Assembly (NCBI GenBank): GCA_022708025.1
Contig: JAKIZM010000003.1
Coordinates: 1-64,000 of the forward strand
DNA from: Bacteroidota bacterium
GTDB taxonomy: Bacteria; Bacteroidota; Ignavibacteria; Ignavibacteriales; Ignavibacteriaceae
Direction: 5' to 3'
Length of the DNA stretch: 64,000 nt
Shown: positions 37,251-46,160 of the stretch, piece after piece
How the letters are laid out: each line of letters begins with the position of its first letter
Numbering within the stretch: position 1 is the stretch's first letter
Made by a program: the position numbers and the translations under genes
The notes under the pieces: generated by a model
The model's input: the letters and a program-made list of their open reading frames with translations, nothing else
Told to the model about the DNA's origin: nothing
Databases searched by the model: none

Positions 37251-37361
37251 TAAAATATAATTTTAACCCCAAAGTATTTTTCAATATTTTGCAGCATATA
37301 AAGGAAAATTTTTTGATCTTTAACAGACAAATTAATTACTACCAAATTTAGCGGCTAATTT

Positions 37362-38849
37362 ATGGATCATTACGGTTTCTGGTCACTTCTTCCACCTTTA
37401 CTTGCAATTATTTTTGCAATTAAAACCCGTCAGGTATTTGTTTCCTTATTATTCGGTATCTGGCTTGGTTGGATTATTCTAAGCGGAGGAAATTTTATTA
37501 CCGGCACTACTGCAACAATACAAGCACTTGTAAATGTTTTTGCAGAAGCAAGCAACACAAGAACTATTATGTTTAGCTGTCTTGTCGGGGCTTTGATTGC
37601 GTTTATCCAACGATCAGGCGGAGTTGCAGGCTTTGTTCATCTGGTTAACAGGTTACTTACATATCTTGAAAATAAAAAGATTGGTAAGAGCAGAAAAATA
37701 GTTCAGCTTTTAGCCTGGGCAACTGGAACCGCAATCTTTGTTGAATCCAGTATTAACACTTTAACAGTTGGAACAGTATTCAGACCGGTTTTTGATCGAC
37801 TAAGAATTCCACGAGAAAAGCTTGCTTACATTGGTGATTCTATTTCTGCTCCGACTTGTATTCTGATTCCGTTAAATGCCTGGGGAGCTTACATAATGGG
37901 TTTGATCGCTGCACAAGGATTCAGCAGTCCGCTTACAGTTTTAGTTTATTCATTCCCATTAAATTTTTATCCAATGTTTGCAATGGCGATGGTCCTTTTT
38001 GTGATTCTATCTGGAAAGGATTTTGGTCCGATGAAAAAAGCTGAAGAGAGAGCAATAAAAGAAGGTAAAGTAATTCGGGATGGTGCTGTGCCGCTTATTT
38101 CTGCTGATGTTGTTTCATTGGAGAAAAAAGAAAATGTTAAACCAAGAGCGATAAATATGATTCTTCCTATTGCTGTTATGGTTGCAATGATGCCATTGAT
38201 GTTGCTTTATACAGGATGGGGAGAAGTTGAAAATATTTCTCAATATCCATGGTATGAACAAATATTTTTCGCAATTGGAAAAGGATCCGGTTCAACTGCG
38301 GTTTTATATTCTGTCTTAACTTCGATCATTGTTGCAAGTTTTCTTTATGCTTCACAAAAAATATTTTCTTTTTCTGAAACTATTGATTTGATATTTAAAG
38401 GTATCAGTGGACTGATTCCGCTTGCATTGCTTATGATGCTTGCATTTGCAATTGGAACTGTGTGTAAAGAATTAGGCACAGGGTATTATACTGCTGAATT
38501 ATCCAAGCAATGGTTATCACCAAACTTAGTTCCGGTTATAATATTCCTGGTTGCTTGTTTTATTGCATTTTCAACCGGAACATCGTGGGGAACTTTTGCA
38601 ATAATGATTCCGATTGGAATTCCGATGGCTCAGGCTCTTGGCGCAAACTTGTATTTAGCGGTTGCTGCTGCTCTTGGCGGCGGAGTTTTCGGAGATCATT
38701 GTTCACCGATTTCTGATACTACAATTATTTCATCAATGGCTTCAGCGAGTGATCATATAGATCATGTTAAGACACAATTGCCTTATGCAATAACTGCCGC
38801 AGTTATTTCCGGTATATTGTATTTGATACTTGGATTTATTATTCACTAA
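37362..38849 (+). CDS. NhaC-family Na+/H+ antiporter-like transporter
   Basis: A 495-residue inner-membrane protein with about 11-12 helices and the NhaC-family pattern: AIKTRQVFVSLLFGIWLGW near the N-terminus, VESSINTLTVGTVFRPV, GDSISAPTCILIPLNAWGA and GGGVFGDHCSPISDTTIISS. NhaC/MleN members exchange Na+ and H+, some with an organic acid such as malate or lactate. It is the first gene of a plus-strand operon with a BadF-type kinase, an AmpG-like permease and an M3 peptidase, and is divergent from amidase-NamZ. That setting raises the possibility of a solute from wall breakdown (lactate?) as co-substrate; this is inference. Confidence 0.85.
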   Translation: MDHYGFWSLLPPLLAIIFAIKTRQVFVSLLFGIWLGWIILSGGNFITGTTATIQALVNVFAEASNTRTIMFSCLVGALIAFIQRSGGVAGFVHLVNRLLTYLENKKIGKSRKIVQLLAWATGTAIFVESSINTLTVGTVFRPVFDRLRIPREKLAYIGDSISAPTCILIPLNAWGAYIMGLIAAQGFSSPLTVLVYSFPLNFYPMFAMAMVLFVILSGKDFGPMKKAEERAIKEGKVIRDGAVPLISADVVSLEKKENVKPRAINMILPIAVMVAMMPLMLLYTGWGEVENISQYPWYEQIFFAIGKGSGSTAVLYSVLTSIIVASFLYASQKIFSFSETIDLIFKGISGLIPLALLMMLAFAIGTVCKELGTGYYTAELSKQWLSPNLVPVIIFLVACFIAFSTGTSWGTFAIMIPIGIPMAQALGANLYLAVAAALGGGVFGDHCSPISDTTIISSMASASDHIDHVKTQLPYAITAAVISGILYLILGFIIH

Positions 38850-38884
38850 AAATTTATTTTTTAAAAAAATCTGAAGGTGATGAT

Positions 38885-39802
38885 TTGAAATATTTTATTG
38901 GAATGGATGGGGGAGGAACAAAAACAAAATGCATTCTTACCGATGAGAACCTCAATCAGATATATGAAGTTGTTGGAGGAGCTTCAAACTTCTTAGTTAT
39001 TGGAACTGAAACAGTATCCCAAACTGTTTTTGATCTGATAGACAAATGTGTGACGGCAGCTAAAATATCATTAGAAGATCTTGAAGCAATTGTTCTCGGA
39101 ACTACTGGCGGAGGAAGAAGAAGTGATGCTGAACTTCTGGAAAAACAAATTTTTGCTGATGCAAAAAGCAAATCCGTTTCAATAAATAAATTCAAGGTTG
39201 AAAGCGATGCTAGGATTGCATTAGAAGGTGCCTTTTCAGGTAAAGCCGGAAGTATTCTTATTGCTGGAACCGGATCAATTATGTTTGGTAAAGATTATAA
39301 GGGCGAAATTCATCGTGTCGGTGGTTTCGGAAGATTTATCGGCGATGAAGGAAGCGGTTATCGTATCGGAAGGAAAGGATTAAATGCAGTTGCCAGATTT
39401 ATGGATGGCAGGGCAAAGCCAACAAAAATTGCTGATCTGCTTGAACAGGTTTTCTCTATCTCAACATCTGAGCAATTAATAACTGAAGTTTACAGAAATA
39501 ATTTTGATATTGCTTCTGCTGCACCTATTGTTTTTGATGCTGCCGATAGCGGTGATAAAGTTGCACAAAGGATTCTTGAAAACGAAGCAGATGAACTTTT
39601 ACTTCACATTAATTCAATGAGGGAAAAATTAAAAGTTGATTTACTTAAAGTATCATTGATCGGAAGTATATTAACCAAACCAAATTATTTCTCTTACTTG
39701 TTTAATGAAAAAGTAATAAGACGATTTAATGATGTGAAAATTATGGAAGCAGAACATTCTCCGGAATTTGGTGCTGCCTTATTAGCTAAGCAATTAATTT
39801 GA
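38885..39802 (+). CDS. BadF/BcrA-type sugar kinase, candidate N-acetylmuramate/N-acetylglucosamine kinase
   Basis: A 305-residue ASKHA kinase with phosphate-1 motif MDGGGTKTK (8-16), a GTGSIMFG adenosine/phosphate-2 loop and GGFGRFIGDEGSGYRIGRKGL, the signature shared by NAGK-like and MurK-type amino-sugar kinases. It would phosphorylate GlcNAc or MurNAc at O6 in the cytoplasm. The start codon is TTG, supported by AAGGTGA six bases upstream and by the family N-terminus. Its position, between NhaC-like and AmpG-like genes and beside NamZ, favours MurNAc as a substrate, giving MurNAc-6-P for MurQ. Substrate choice is not provable by eye. Confidence 0.85.
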   Translation: MKYFIGMDGGGTKTKCILTDENLNQIYEVVGGASNFLVIGTETVSQTVFDLIDKCVTAAKISLEDLEAIVLGTTGGGRRSDAELLEKQIFADAKSKSVSINKFKVESDARIALEGAFSGKAGSILIAGTGSIMFGKDYKGEIHRVGGFGRFIGDEGSGYRIGRKGLNAVARFMDGRAKPTKIADLLEQVFSISTSEQLITEVYRNNFDIASAAPIVFDAADSGDKVAQRILENEADELLLHINSMREKLKVDLLKVSLIGSILTKPNYFSYLFNEKVIRRFNDVKIMEAEHSPEFGAALLAKQLI

Positions 39803-39848
39803 ATAAAATATTTAAAACAAAAACTCATAAAGAAAAAACGGAGTTTAA

Positions 39849-41144
39849 ATGCCGAATAAAAAAATAACTTTTAGAAATCCGTGGGCGTGGGTTCCATCTT
39901 TATATTTTGCAGAAGGAATTCCTTATGTAATGGTAATGACAGTATCGGTTGCAATGTATAAAAAACTTGATATTTCAAATACTGATATCGCATTCTTTAC
40001 CAGTTTGCTTTACCTGCCATGGACTATAAAGTTTTTGTGGGGACCTTTTGTTGATATGTTTAAAACAAAAAGGTTATGGATAACATCAACTCAATTTCTA
40101 ATTAGTATTGCTTTATTCGGAATAGCTGCTGCGTTAGTTACATCTCATTTTTTCTTTTTTACAATACTGGTTTTTAGTTTGATGGCATTCGCATCAGCAA
40201 CTCATGATATAGCTGCTGATGGTTTTTATATGCTTGCTCTCGATGAAGCAAAGCAAGCTGAGTTTGTAGGTATCAGAAGCACCTTTTACAGAATCGCTAC
40301 AATTGCAGGGCAAGGTTTGATGGTGATGTTAGCAGGATTTTTAGAATACCGGATGAGTAATCAAAGTGCGTGGTCAATTGTTTTTATTGTGATGGCTTCA
40401 GTTTTTTTCCTTTTATTTTTCTATCATAAATTTATTCTGCCTTATCCAACCACTGATTTCCCGACACTTCAGGACAAATCTAAAACAGTAATGAAAGAAT
40501 TTGCTGATACATTTGTTTTGTTCTTTAAGAAGAAAGAGATATGGGTTATTCTGGCTTTTTTACTTTTTTACAGATTCGCAGAAGCTCAGCTTGTAAAACT
40601 TGTTCAACCGTTTCTTCTTGATCCAATTGAAAAAGGTGGATTAGGATTAAGCACAGAAGAGCTTGGACTTGTATATGGAACGATTGGTGTAATTGCTTTA
40701 TTATTTGGCGGTGTTCTCGGCGGTATTGCTATTTCAAAAAAAGGATTAAGATACTGGCTCTGGCCGATGGTTATAATTATGCATACGCCTGATTTAATTT
40801 TTATTTATTTATCTTATTTTCAGCCACAAAATCTGTTTCTGATTATTTCATCAATTGCTATTGAACAATTCGGTTACGGTTTTGGTTTTACTGCTTATAT
40901 GATGTATATGATTATGATATCTCAGGGAAAACATAAGACTGCGCATTACGCAATCTGCACTGGAATAATGGCGCTTGGAATGATGCTGCCGGGAATGTTC
41001 AGTGGTTGGCTGCAAGAGCAAATCGGGTATAATCATTTCTTTGTTTGGGTCGCTTTATCAACAATACCCGGATTTATAGTTGCTGCACTTGTAAAAATTG
41101 ATTCTGAATTTGGGAAGAAGAAAGAGGAAGTCGCTAAGGCTTAA
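39849..41144 (+). CDS. AmpG-like MFS permease (PAT family)
   Basis: A 431-residue, 12-helix major facilitator protein of the peptide-acetyl-CoA transporter branch, which includes the muropeptide permease AmpG. Typical stretches are WVPSLYFAEGIPYVMVMTV (TM1), the TM2-3 loop WTIKFLWGPFVDMF and TM4-5 with SATHDIAADGFYM. AmpG imports GlcNAc-anhydroMurNAc peptides in Proteobacteria; Bacteroidota relatives are less well defined. GGAG precedes the ATG. It lies 46 bases after the BadF kinase, in the same operon, consistent with uptake of cell-wall fragments. Confidence 0.82.
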   Translation: MPNKKITFRNPWAWVPSLYFAEGIPYVMVMTVSVAMYKKLDISNTDIAFFTSLLYLPWTIKFLWGPFVDMFKTKRLWITSTQFLISIALFGIAAALVTSHFFFFTILVFSLMAFASATHDIAADGFYMLALDEAKQAEFVGIRSTFYRIATIAGQGLMVMLAGFLEYRMSNQSAWSIVFIVMASVFFLLFFYHKFILPYPTTDFPTLQDKSKTVMKEFADTFVLFFKKKEIWVILAFLLFYRFAEAQLVKLVQPFLLDPIEKGGLGLSTEELGLVYGTIGVIALLFGGVLGGIAISKKGLRYWLWPMVIIMHTPDLIFIYLSYFQPQNLFLIISSIAIEQFGYGFGFTAYMMYMIMISQGKHKTAHYAICTGIMALGMMLPGMFSGWLQEQIGYNHFFVWVALSTIPGFIVAALVKIDSEFGKKKEEVAKA

Positions 41145-41194
41145 ATTTTAATAAACTATGTTTCAAGTTACTTTTAATAAAGGGAGAAAAGGAA

Positions 41195-43300
41195 ATGAAA
41201 TATTTCATCTGTTCACTTATTCTATTTATCGGAATTATGTCTGCTGATATACAATCACAAACAGCGAATAACGATAATCCGTTTTTCACTGAATATACTA
41301 CGCCGTTCCAAACTCCGCCGTTTGATAAAATCAAGATAGAACATTATTTACCTGCATTTGAAGAAGGAATCAAAATTAAACGAGCAGAAGTTGAAGCAAT
41401 CATCAATAATCCTGATAAACCGACCTTTGAAAATACAATTGCTGCTATTGAGAAAAGCGGTAAACTGCTTAGGAAAGTATCAAGTGTGTTTTTTAATCTT
41501 AGCGGTTCTGATGGAAATGATGAAACACAAAAGATTGCGGAAACTATCACACCTGAGTTATCAAAACTGAATAACGATATCTTTCTAAACGAAAAACTTT
41601 ATCAGCGCGTTAAAGCTATCAATGATGAGAAAGACAATTTAAATCTTACTGCTGAACAGCTTAAGGTTCTTGATAATTATTATTCCGATTTTGTCCGGAA
41701 TGGAATCGGACTTGATGATGTTAAAAAAGCGAGACTGAAAGAAATTAACCAAGAGATAAGTATGCTTAGTCTTAAGTTTGGTGATAATCTTCGTAAAGAG
41801 ACTAATGCAATCGCTTTAGTTATTGATAACAAAGATGATTTGATTGGTTTGCCTGATGTTGCAATCCAAAGTGCTTCTGAGCTTGCAGAGCATAACGGAT
41901 TAAAAGGGAAATGGGCTTTTAATCTGCAGCGAACAAGCTTTACTCCGTTTTTACAGTATTCTGAAAAAAGAAATCTCAGGGAAAAACTTTATAAAGCATA
42001 TCTGATGCGAGGAAATAACAATAATGAATTTGATAATAAAGAAATTATAAAAAAAATGATTGCGCTTCGTATTGAAAAGGTGAATCTGCTTGGCTATAAA
42101 ACTTTTGCTGATTTTAAACTCGAAAAAAATATGGCAAAAGATCCTGAAATAGTTAATAAATTTTTAGCTGATCTTTGGGCGCCTGCATTAAAAAAATCAA
42201 AAGAAGAATCTGCTGATATGCAGAAAATAATTGATGCTGAAGGTGGCAATTTTAAATTGGCAGGATGGGATTGGTGGTATTATGCTGAGAAAGTTAAGAA
42301 AGATAAATATGCGCTTGATGAAGAAATGCTTTGTCCTTATTTCAAAATGGAAAATGTAAGGCAAGGCGCTTTTGATGTTGCCAATAAATTATATGGAATT
42401 CAGATTATTAAAAGAGATGATATTCCTGTTTACGAACCCGATGTTGATGTGTTTGAAGTTAAAGAAGCAGACGGAACTCATATCGGAATTTTTTATACAG
42501 ATTATTATCCGAGAAGCGGCAAAAGAGCCGGTGCGTGGATGAGCGGTTTCCGTGGACAATCGAATATGGATGGAGAGTTTATAACTCCGCTTGTTGTAAA
42601 TGTTGGAAACTTTTCAAAGCCGACAAAAGATAAACCTGCATTACTTAGCTTTGATGAAGTAAATACTTTGTTCCACGAGTTTGGACACGCATTGAACGGA
42701 TTATTTACAAAATCCACTTATCCAGGGGCACAAAGATCTTCTGTTGATTTTGTTGAGCTTCCTTCACAAATAATGGAAAACTGGGCATCACATCCCGAAG
42801 TTATTAAAATGTATGCAAAGCATTATCAAACAGGTGAAACAATTCCTGATGAGCTAATTCAGAAAATTGTTAACTCACAATATTTCAATAAGGGATTTGA
42901 AACTTTAGAATATCTTGCTGCTGCTATTCTTGATATGGATTGGCATATGCTTACAGATGTTAAAGATATTGATGTAGAAAAGTTTGAAGAAAAATGTTTG
43001 AACGAAATTGGATTGATTCCTGAAATTGCATCGCGTTATCAAAGCACAAACTTCAACCACATTTTTGGCGGTGATGGTTATTCTGCAGGATATTATGGTT
43101 ATAAATGGTCGGGTGTGTTGGACAGCGATGCATTTAGCGCTTTCCTGGAACACGGATTATATGATCACGCTACTGCTGAAAGCTTCCGTAGAAATATTCT
43201 GGAAAAAAGCGGGAGCGATGACCCGATGGTTTTATATATTAAGTTCAGAGGAAGAGAACCAAAACCGGATGCGTTAATTCATAAATTAGGATTTAATTGA
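41195..43300 (+). CDS. M3-family metallopeptidase (Dcp/oligopeptidase A-like)
   Basis: A 701-residue zinc peptidase with signal peptide (to IQSQ), a long helical N-terminal domain and the catalytic motif HEFGH (His494, Glu495, His498) plus a downstream Glu in QIMENWASHPE. Family features FRGQSNMDG and GDGYSAGYYGYKWSG support the Dcp subgroup, which releases dipeptides from peptide C-termini. It ends the NhaC-BadF-AmpG operon, with GGAG before the ATG. Exported, it could trim oligopeptides before uptake; whether wall stem peptides are substrates is unknown. A strong hairpin follows. Confidence 0.94.
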   Translation: MKYFICSLILFIGIMSADIQSQTANNDNPFFTEYTTPFQTPPFDKIKIEHYLPAFEEGIKIKRAEVEAIINNPDKPTFENTIAAIEKSGKLLRKVSSVFFNLSGSDGNDETQKIAETITPELSKLNNDIFLNEKLYQRVKAINDEKDNLNLTAEQLKVLDNYYSDFVRNGIGLDDVKKARLKEINQEISMLSLKFGDNLRKETNAIALVIDNKDDLIGLPDVAIQSASELAEHNGLKGKWAFNLQRTSFTPFLQYSEKRNLREKLYKAYLMRGNNNNEFDNKEIIKKMIALRIEKVNLLGYKTFADFKLEKNMAKDPEIVNKFLADLWAPALKKSKEESADMQKIIDAEGGNFKLAGWDWWYYAEKVKKDKYALDEEMLCPYFKMENVRQGAFDVANKLYGIQIIKRDDIPVYEPDVDVFEVKEADGTHIGIFYTDYYPRSGKRAGAWMSGFRGQSNMDGEFITPLVVNVGNFSKPTKDKPALLSFDEVNTLFHEFGHALNGLFTKSTYPGAQRSSVDFVELPSQIMENWASHPEVIKMYAKHYQTGETIPDELIQKIVNSQYFNKGFETLEYLAAAILDMDWHMLTDVKDIDVEKFEEKCLNEIGLIPEIASRYQSTNFNHIFGGDGYSAGYYGYKWSGVLDSDAFSAFLEHGLYDHATAESFRRNILEKSGSDDPMVLYIKFRGREPKPDALIHKLGFN

Positions 43301-43313
43301 TCTGAAATTATTT

Positions 43314-43349
43314 TGTCTTTGCATGAAATATGTTTTTCATGCAAAGACA
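43314..43349. terminator. 14-bp perfect hairpin between convergent genes
   Basis: Arms 43314-43327 and 43336-43349 are exact reverse complements around an 8-base loop, located between the M3 peptidase stop and the NlpC/P60 stop. There is no long T-run on either side, so a bidirectional terminator or transcript-end stabiliser is the best reading. Confidence 0.6.
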
Positions 43350-43372
43350 TTAAAAATGTATAGGAATAAATT

Positions 43373-44563
43373 CTATTGGATTTTATAAAAACCATTATCC
43401 ATAATTTTTTCAATTCCTGAATTCCCAATAGAACCTAAATATCTTTTCGCTCTTATAAATCCGCTCTTTCTGTAATCACTGTAATAAGGTTTTGAAGGAT
43501 TGAAACTGTTTATTCTTACTCTGCCTGCGTCGTGAATAAAATCTCCGTCACCGATATAAATTGCAACATGTGTTATTCTTTCTTTCTTTTCTGGTGTTCC
43601 TTTGAACCCGAAAAATAAAAGATCTCCGGGCTGCAGATTTTCCCAGCCATTATCAGTATTTACCAATTCACCAAAATTAACTTGTTGGGAAGCATCCCGA
43701 TTAAGAACAATTCCATTCAAGAAAAAAACTGTTTTAGTAAATCCGCTGCAATCCATACCTTTTGTTGATGTTCCGCCCCACAAATAAGGTGTTCCCATAA
43801 AACGATATGCAGTGCTTAAAATATCATTTGCTTTGGGATTAAGAGATTTATACCAATCATTAAATAATTTTGCATCATCTTTTTTTATGTAACCAATTCT
43901 CTTATCAGGATATTCAACTTTGAAATAATTTTGTTCATCACCTAAGTATTTTAAAATATTTCCTGCAACCAAGTCTGATACTGTTTGGGATTTATCATCT
44001 GGATTAGAATAGCACAATCCGTAATTTGCTGTAAAAATAACTTTATCGGACGAGATCCAACTATTAAATTCATCCTTATCCATAAATTGCACACCATCAT
44101 CATCCAACCAGGAAATATAGCCATCAGGTGTTTGAACAAGATAGTATCCATCCTGTCCTTTCTTTAAAACTTTAACAGGAGTTCCCATAATTGATTGAGT
44201 AACTAATTCAGCAGGATGATCTGGTTTTGAGCGGCAGTTTGCAACAGATAAATTTATTACCCCATAAATCTTTCCGTTTAATTTTTCAGATGGAAGCAAT
44301 TCAATTTTATCAGTAAAGTTTATCTTAGTCTGTTTAAGACCTTTATCAAGCTCGACTTTTGCTTCGGGTAAATTTGTTTCGCCTTTAATTATAACGACGT
44401 TTTCATCCTCAACAGCTTCAACATTAAATAAAGCTGTTCTTTTATCCGGAGCAAATTTATCTTTTACATTCTGAATAATTGTATTAAGATTTTCCATTTG
44501 ATTTTGTGCCTGCGTATTTACATAAAAAGTTATTAAAACGAATAATGTTAAAAAAATCTTCAT
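43373..44563 (-). CDS. NlpC/P60 cell-wall endopeptidase with SH3 domains
   Basis: A 396-residue exported cysteine peptidase. Order: signal peptide (to NTQAQ), an unassigned N-terminal segment, two bacterial SH3-like domains (about 105-165 and 177-235) and an NlpC/P60 domain (about 245-390) with catalytic Cys272 in GMDCSGFTK, His332 in THVAIYIGDG and His344 in DFIHDAG. The family cuts the gamma-D-Glu-diaminopimelate bond in stem peptides. The SH3 domains suggest selectivity for a free N-terminal L-Ala, as in recycling enzymes of the YkfC type; this is inference. It lies 15 bases after the transglutaminase-like gene. Confidence 0.92.
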   Translation of the reverse strand: MKIFLTLFVLITFYVNTQAQNQMENLNTIIQNVKDKFAPDKRTALFNVEAVEDENVVIIKGETNLPEAKVELDKGLKQTKINFTDKIELLPSEKLNGKIYGVINLSVANCRSKPDHPAELVTQSIMGTPVKVLKKGQDGYYLVQTPDGYISWLDDDGVQFMDKDEFNSWISSDKVIFTANYGLCYSNPDDKSQTVSDLVAGNILKYLGDEQNYFKVEYPDKRIGYIKKDDAKLFNDWYKSLNPKANDILSTAYRFMGTPYLWGGTSTKGMDCSGFTKTVFFLNGIVLNRDASQQVNFGELVNTDNGWENLQPGDLLFFGFKGTPEKKERITHVAIYIGDGDFIHDAGRVRINSFNPSKPYYSDYRKSGFIRAKRYLGSIGNSGIEKIMDNGFYKIQ

Positions 44564-44578
44564 AATAGTTCCTGATAA

Positions 44579-45994
44579 TTATTTGTATTCTACTTTCATA
44601 TTATAATCCCACTGATTAAAATAAATATTTCCGCCGCGCCATTCCAGTTCACCTCTCTGGAAATCAACAGTTTCACTTCTTGGAAATATCTTAGCTGGGA
44701 ATAGCGGTCTTGAATAATCATCATTTACAATTAAATGATAAGCATCAATGTTTCCCAAAAAGAAATATCTTTCATCTTCTTTATCAGAATCAACCAATCC
44801 GAAAGACTGATCAACCGGAACCCAGCCGTATCCTTCCAGATATATTTCACTCCAATCGTGCAGATTGATTTCTCCCGGATGAAGCATCCAGCCGCTTTGC
44901 CATTTAGCAGGAATGCCGTTATATCTGCAGAGAGTCATAAACAAAAGTGTTTTAATTCCGCAATCACCATGACCGGTATTCATACAATATTCAGGAATAT
45001 TCTCAAGAGTTGAATATTCTCTTGCACCAGCCCAGGGAATATTTGTTGATATCCAGGTAAATATCTTTTTAGCAATCAGATAAGGGTTGGCTTCGTCACC
45101 GACAATCTTGTTTGAAAGCTCTTTTATTTTATCACTGAATATTATATGAGGCGCTCTTTCAGCTATGTAAGTTTTATATAATCCTGATTCTTTATTATAA
45201 GGTTTAATTTGATTCGGCTGAATAAAATTAATCTCGTTGTAACCTGTTACCTCAAGAACCATATTAAAAATTGTTGGCTGATCTTTTATTGCTGGTTTCT
45301 GAATATAAACTGTCCGCTGTTGATTATCGTTACTTGCAAGGACATATTCATCTGAATTTACGGAAAGTAGTTTAACATCAACCTGTCTCCGATGACCTTC
45401 CCTTGGAAAAGGAAGCCAGCATCTTATAATTTCTCCATCAGGGACATCGTTTGCATCAACTGTTACAGTATAATCTAATTTAAAAGTTACTGGTCTTACT
45501 AGGTCCTCGTTGCCGTTTGCAGATTCATCAAGTATCAATGGAATATGTTCCTCAAGAAATACATCTTTTGGATCTTTTTTAAATCCATCAATTTTTAATT
45601 TCTGTTCCTTTGCTTCTTTATTTATCCGAAAAAGATTAGGTGCAGATCTTGAGAAATACCATTTCTTTCCATCAATAATTTTATATTCTAGCGAACCGTC
45701 ATTTTCCCATTTAGCCAGATCTTTTTCTTTAACATCAGGATAATATTTATTTATAAATTTTAAAACATCATCCGCAGTTTTATTAAAGTCTATTTTTATT
45801 CTATCAAGTCTTTCTTTTTCAAATAAAAGATCAAGTTTGTCTTCAGATGTAATCGTTGTTGATTTGATTTTGTTTTCAATCAATTCTGCTGCTTTGGTAT
45901 ATTCACCCGAATTTACTAATTCGTTCACATCATTAAATTTTGTTTGAGCTGCTATCATAGATGTTAATAAGAAAATCCAGAAATATATTTTCAT
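44579..45994 (-). CDS. Exported transglutaminase-like protein
   Basis: A 471-residue exported protein with a C-terminal transglutaminase-like domain whose triad is visible: Cys345 (GHGDCGIKT), His379 (INLHDWSEIYL) and Asp395 (WVPVDQSFG). I start it at the ATG ending at 45994, which has GGAG 5 bases upstream; the frame begins two codons earlier at a GTG. The N-terminal 160 residues are charged and helical, followed by a beta-rich domain (about 168-260). Bacterial members are mostly thought to be peptidases rather than cross-linkers; the substrate is unknown. Operon with NlpC/P60 downstream. Confidence 0.85.
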   Translation of the reverse strand: MKIYFWIFLLTSMIAAQTKFNDVNELVNSGEYTKAAELIENKIKSTTITSEDKLDLLFEKERLDRIKIDFNKTADDVLKFINKYYPDVKEKDLAKWENDGSLEYKIIDGKKWYFSRSAPNLFRINKEAKEQKLKIDGFKKDPKDVFLEEHIPLILDESANGNEDLVRPVTFKLDYTVTVDANDVPDGEIIRCWLPFPREGHRRQVDVKLLSVNSDEYVLASNDNQQRTVYIQKPAIKDQPTIFNMVLEVTGYNEINFIQPNQIKPYNKESGLYKTYIAERAPHIIFSDKIKELSNKIVGDEANPYLIAKKIFTWISTNIPWAGAREYSTLENIPEYCMNTGHGDCGIKTLLFMTLCRYNGIPAKWQSGWMLHPGEINLHDWSEIYLEGYGWVPVDQSFGLVDSDKEDERYFFLGNIDAYHLIVNDDYSRPLFPAKIFPRSETVDFQRGELEWRGGNIYFNQWDYNMKVEYK

Positions 45995-46160
45995 TATCAC
46001 TCCTAATTTATCGGATTGATCTTAAGTTATTAAAAAATTTCCTAATTATCATAGAATTCCAATCAACTAAAGAATCACTATATAAAAATAACGAAGCTTT
46101 ATACAATATTCACCAAAGTTATTTATTTTTACTCAAATGATTTTCAAGAATGGAGATCCT

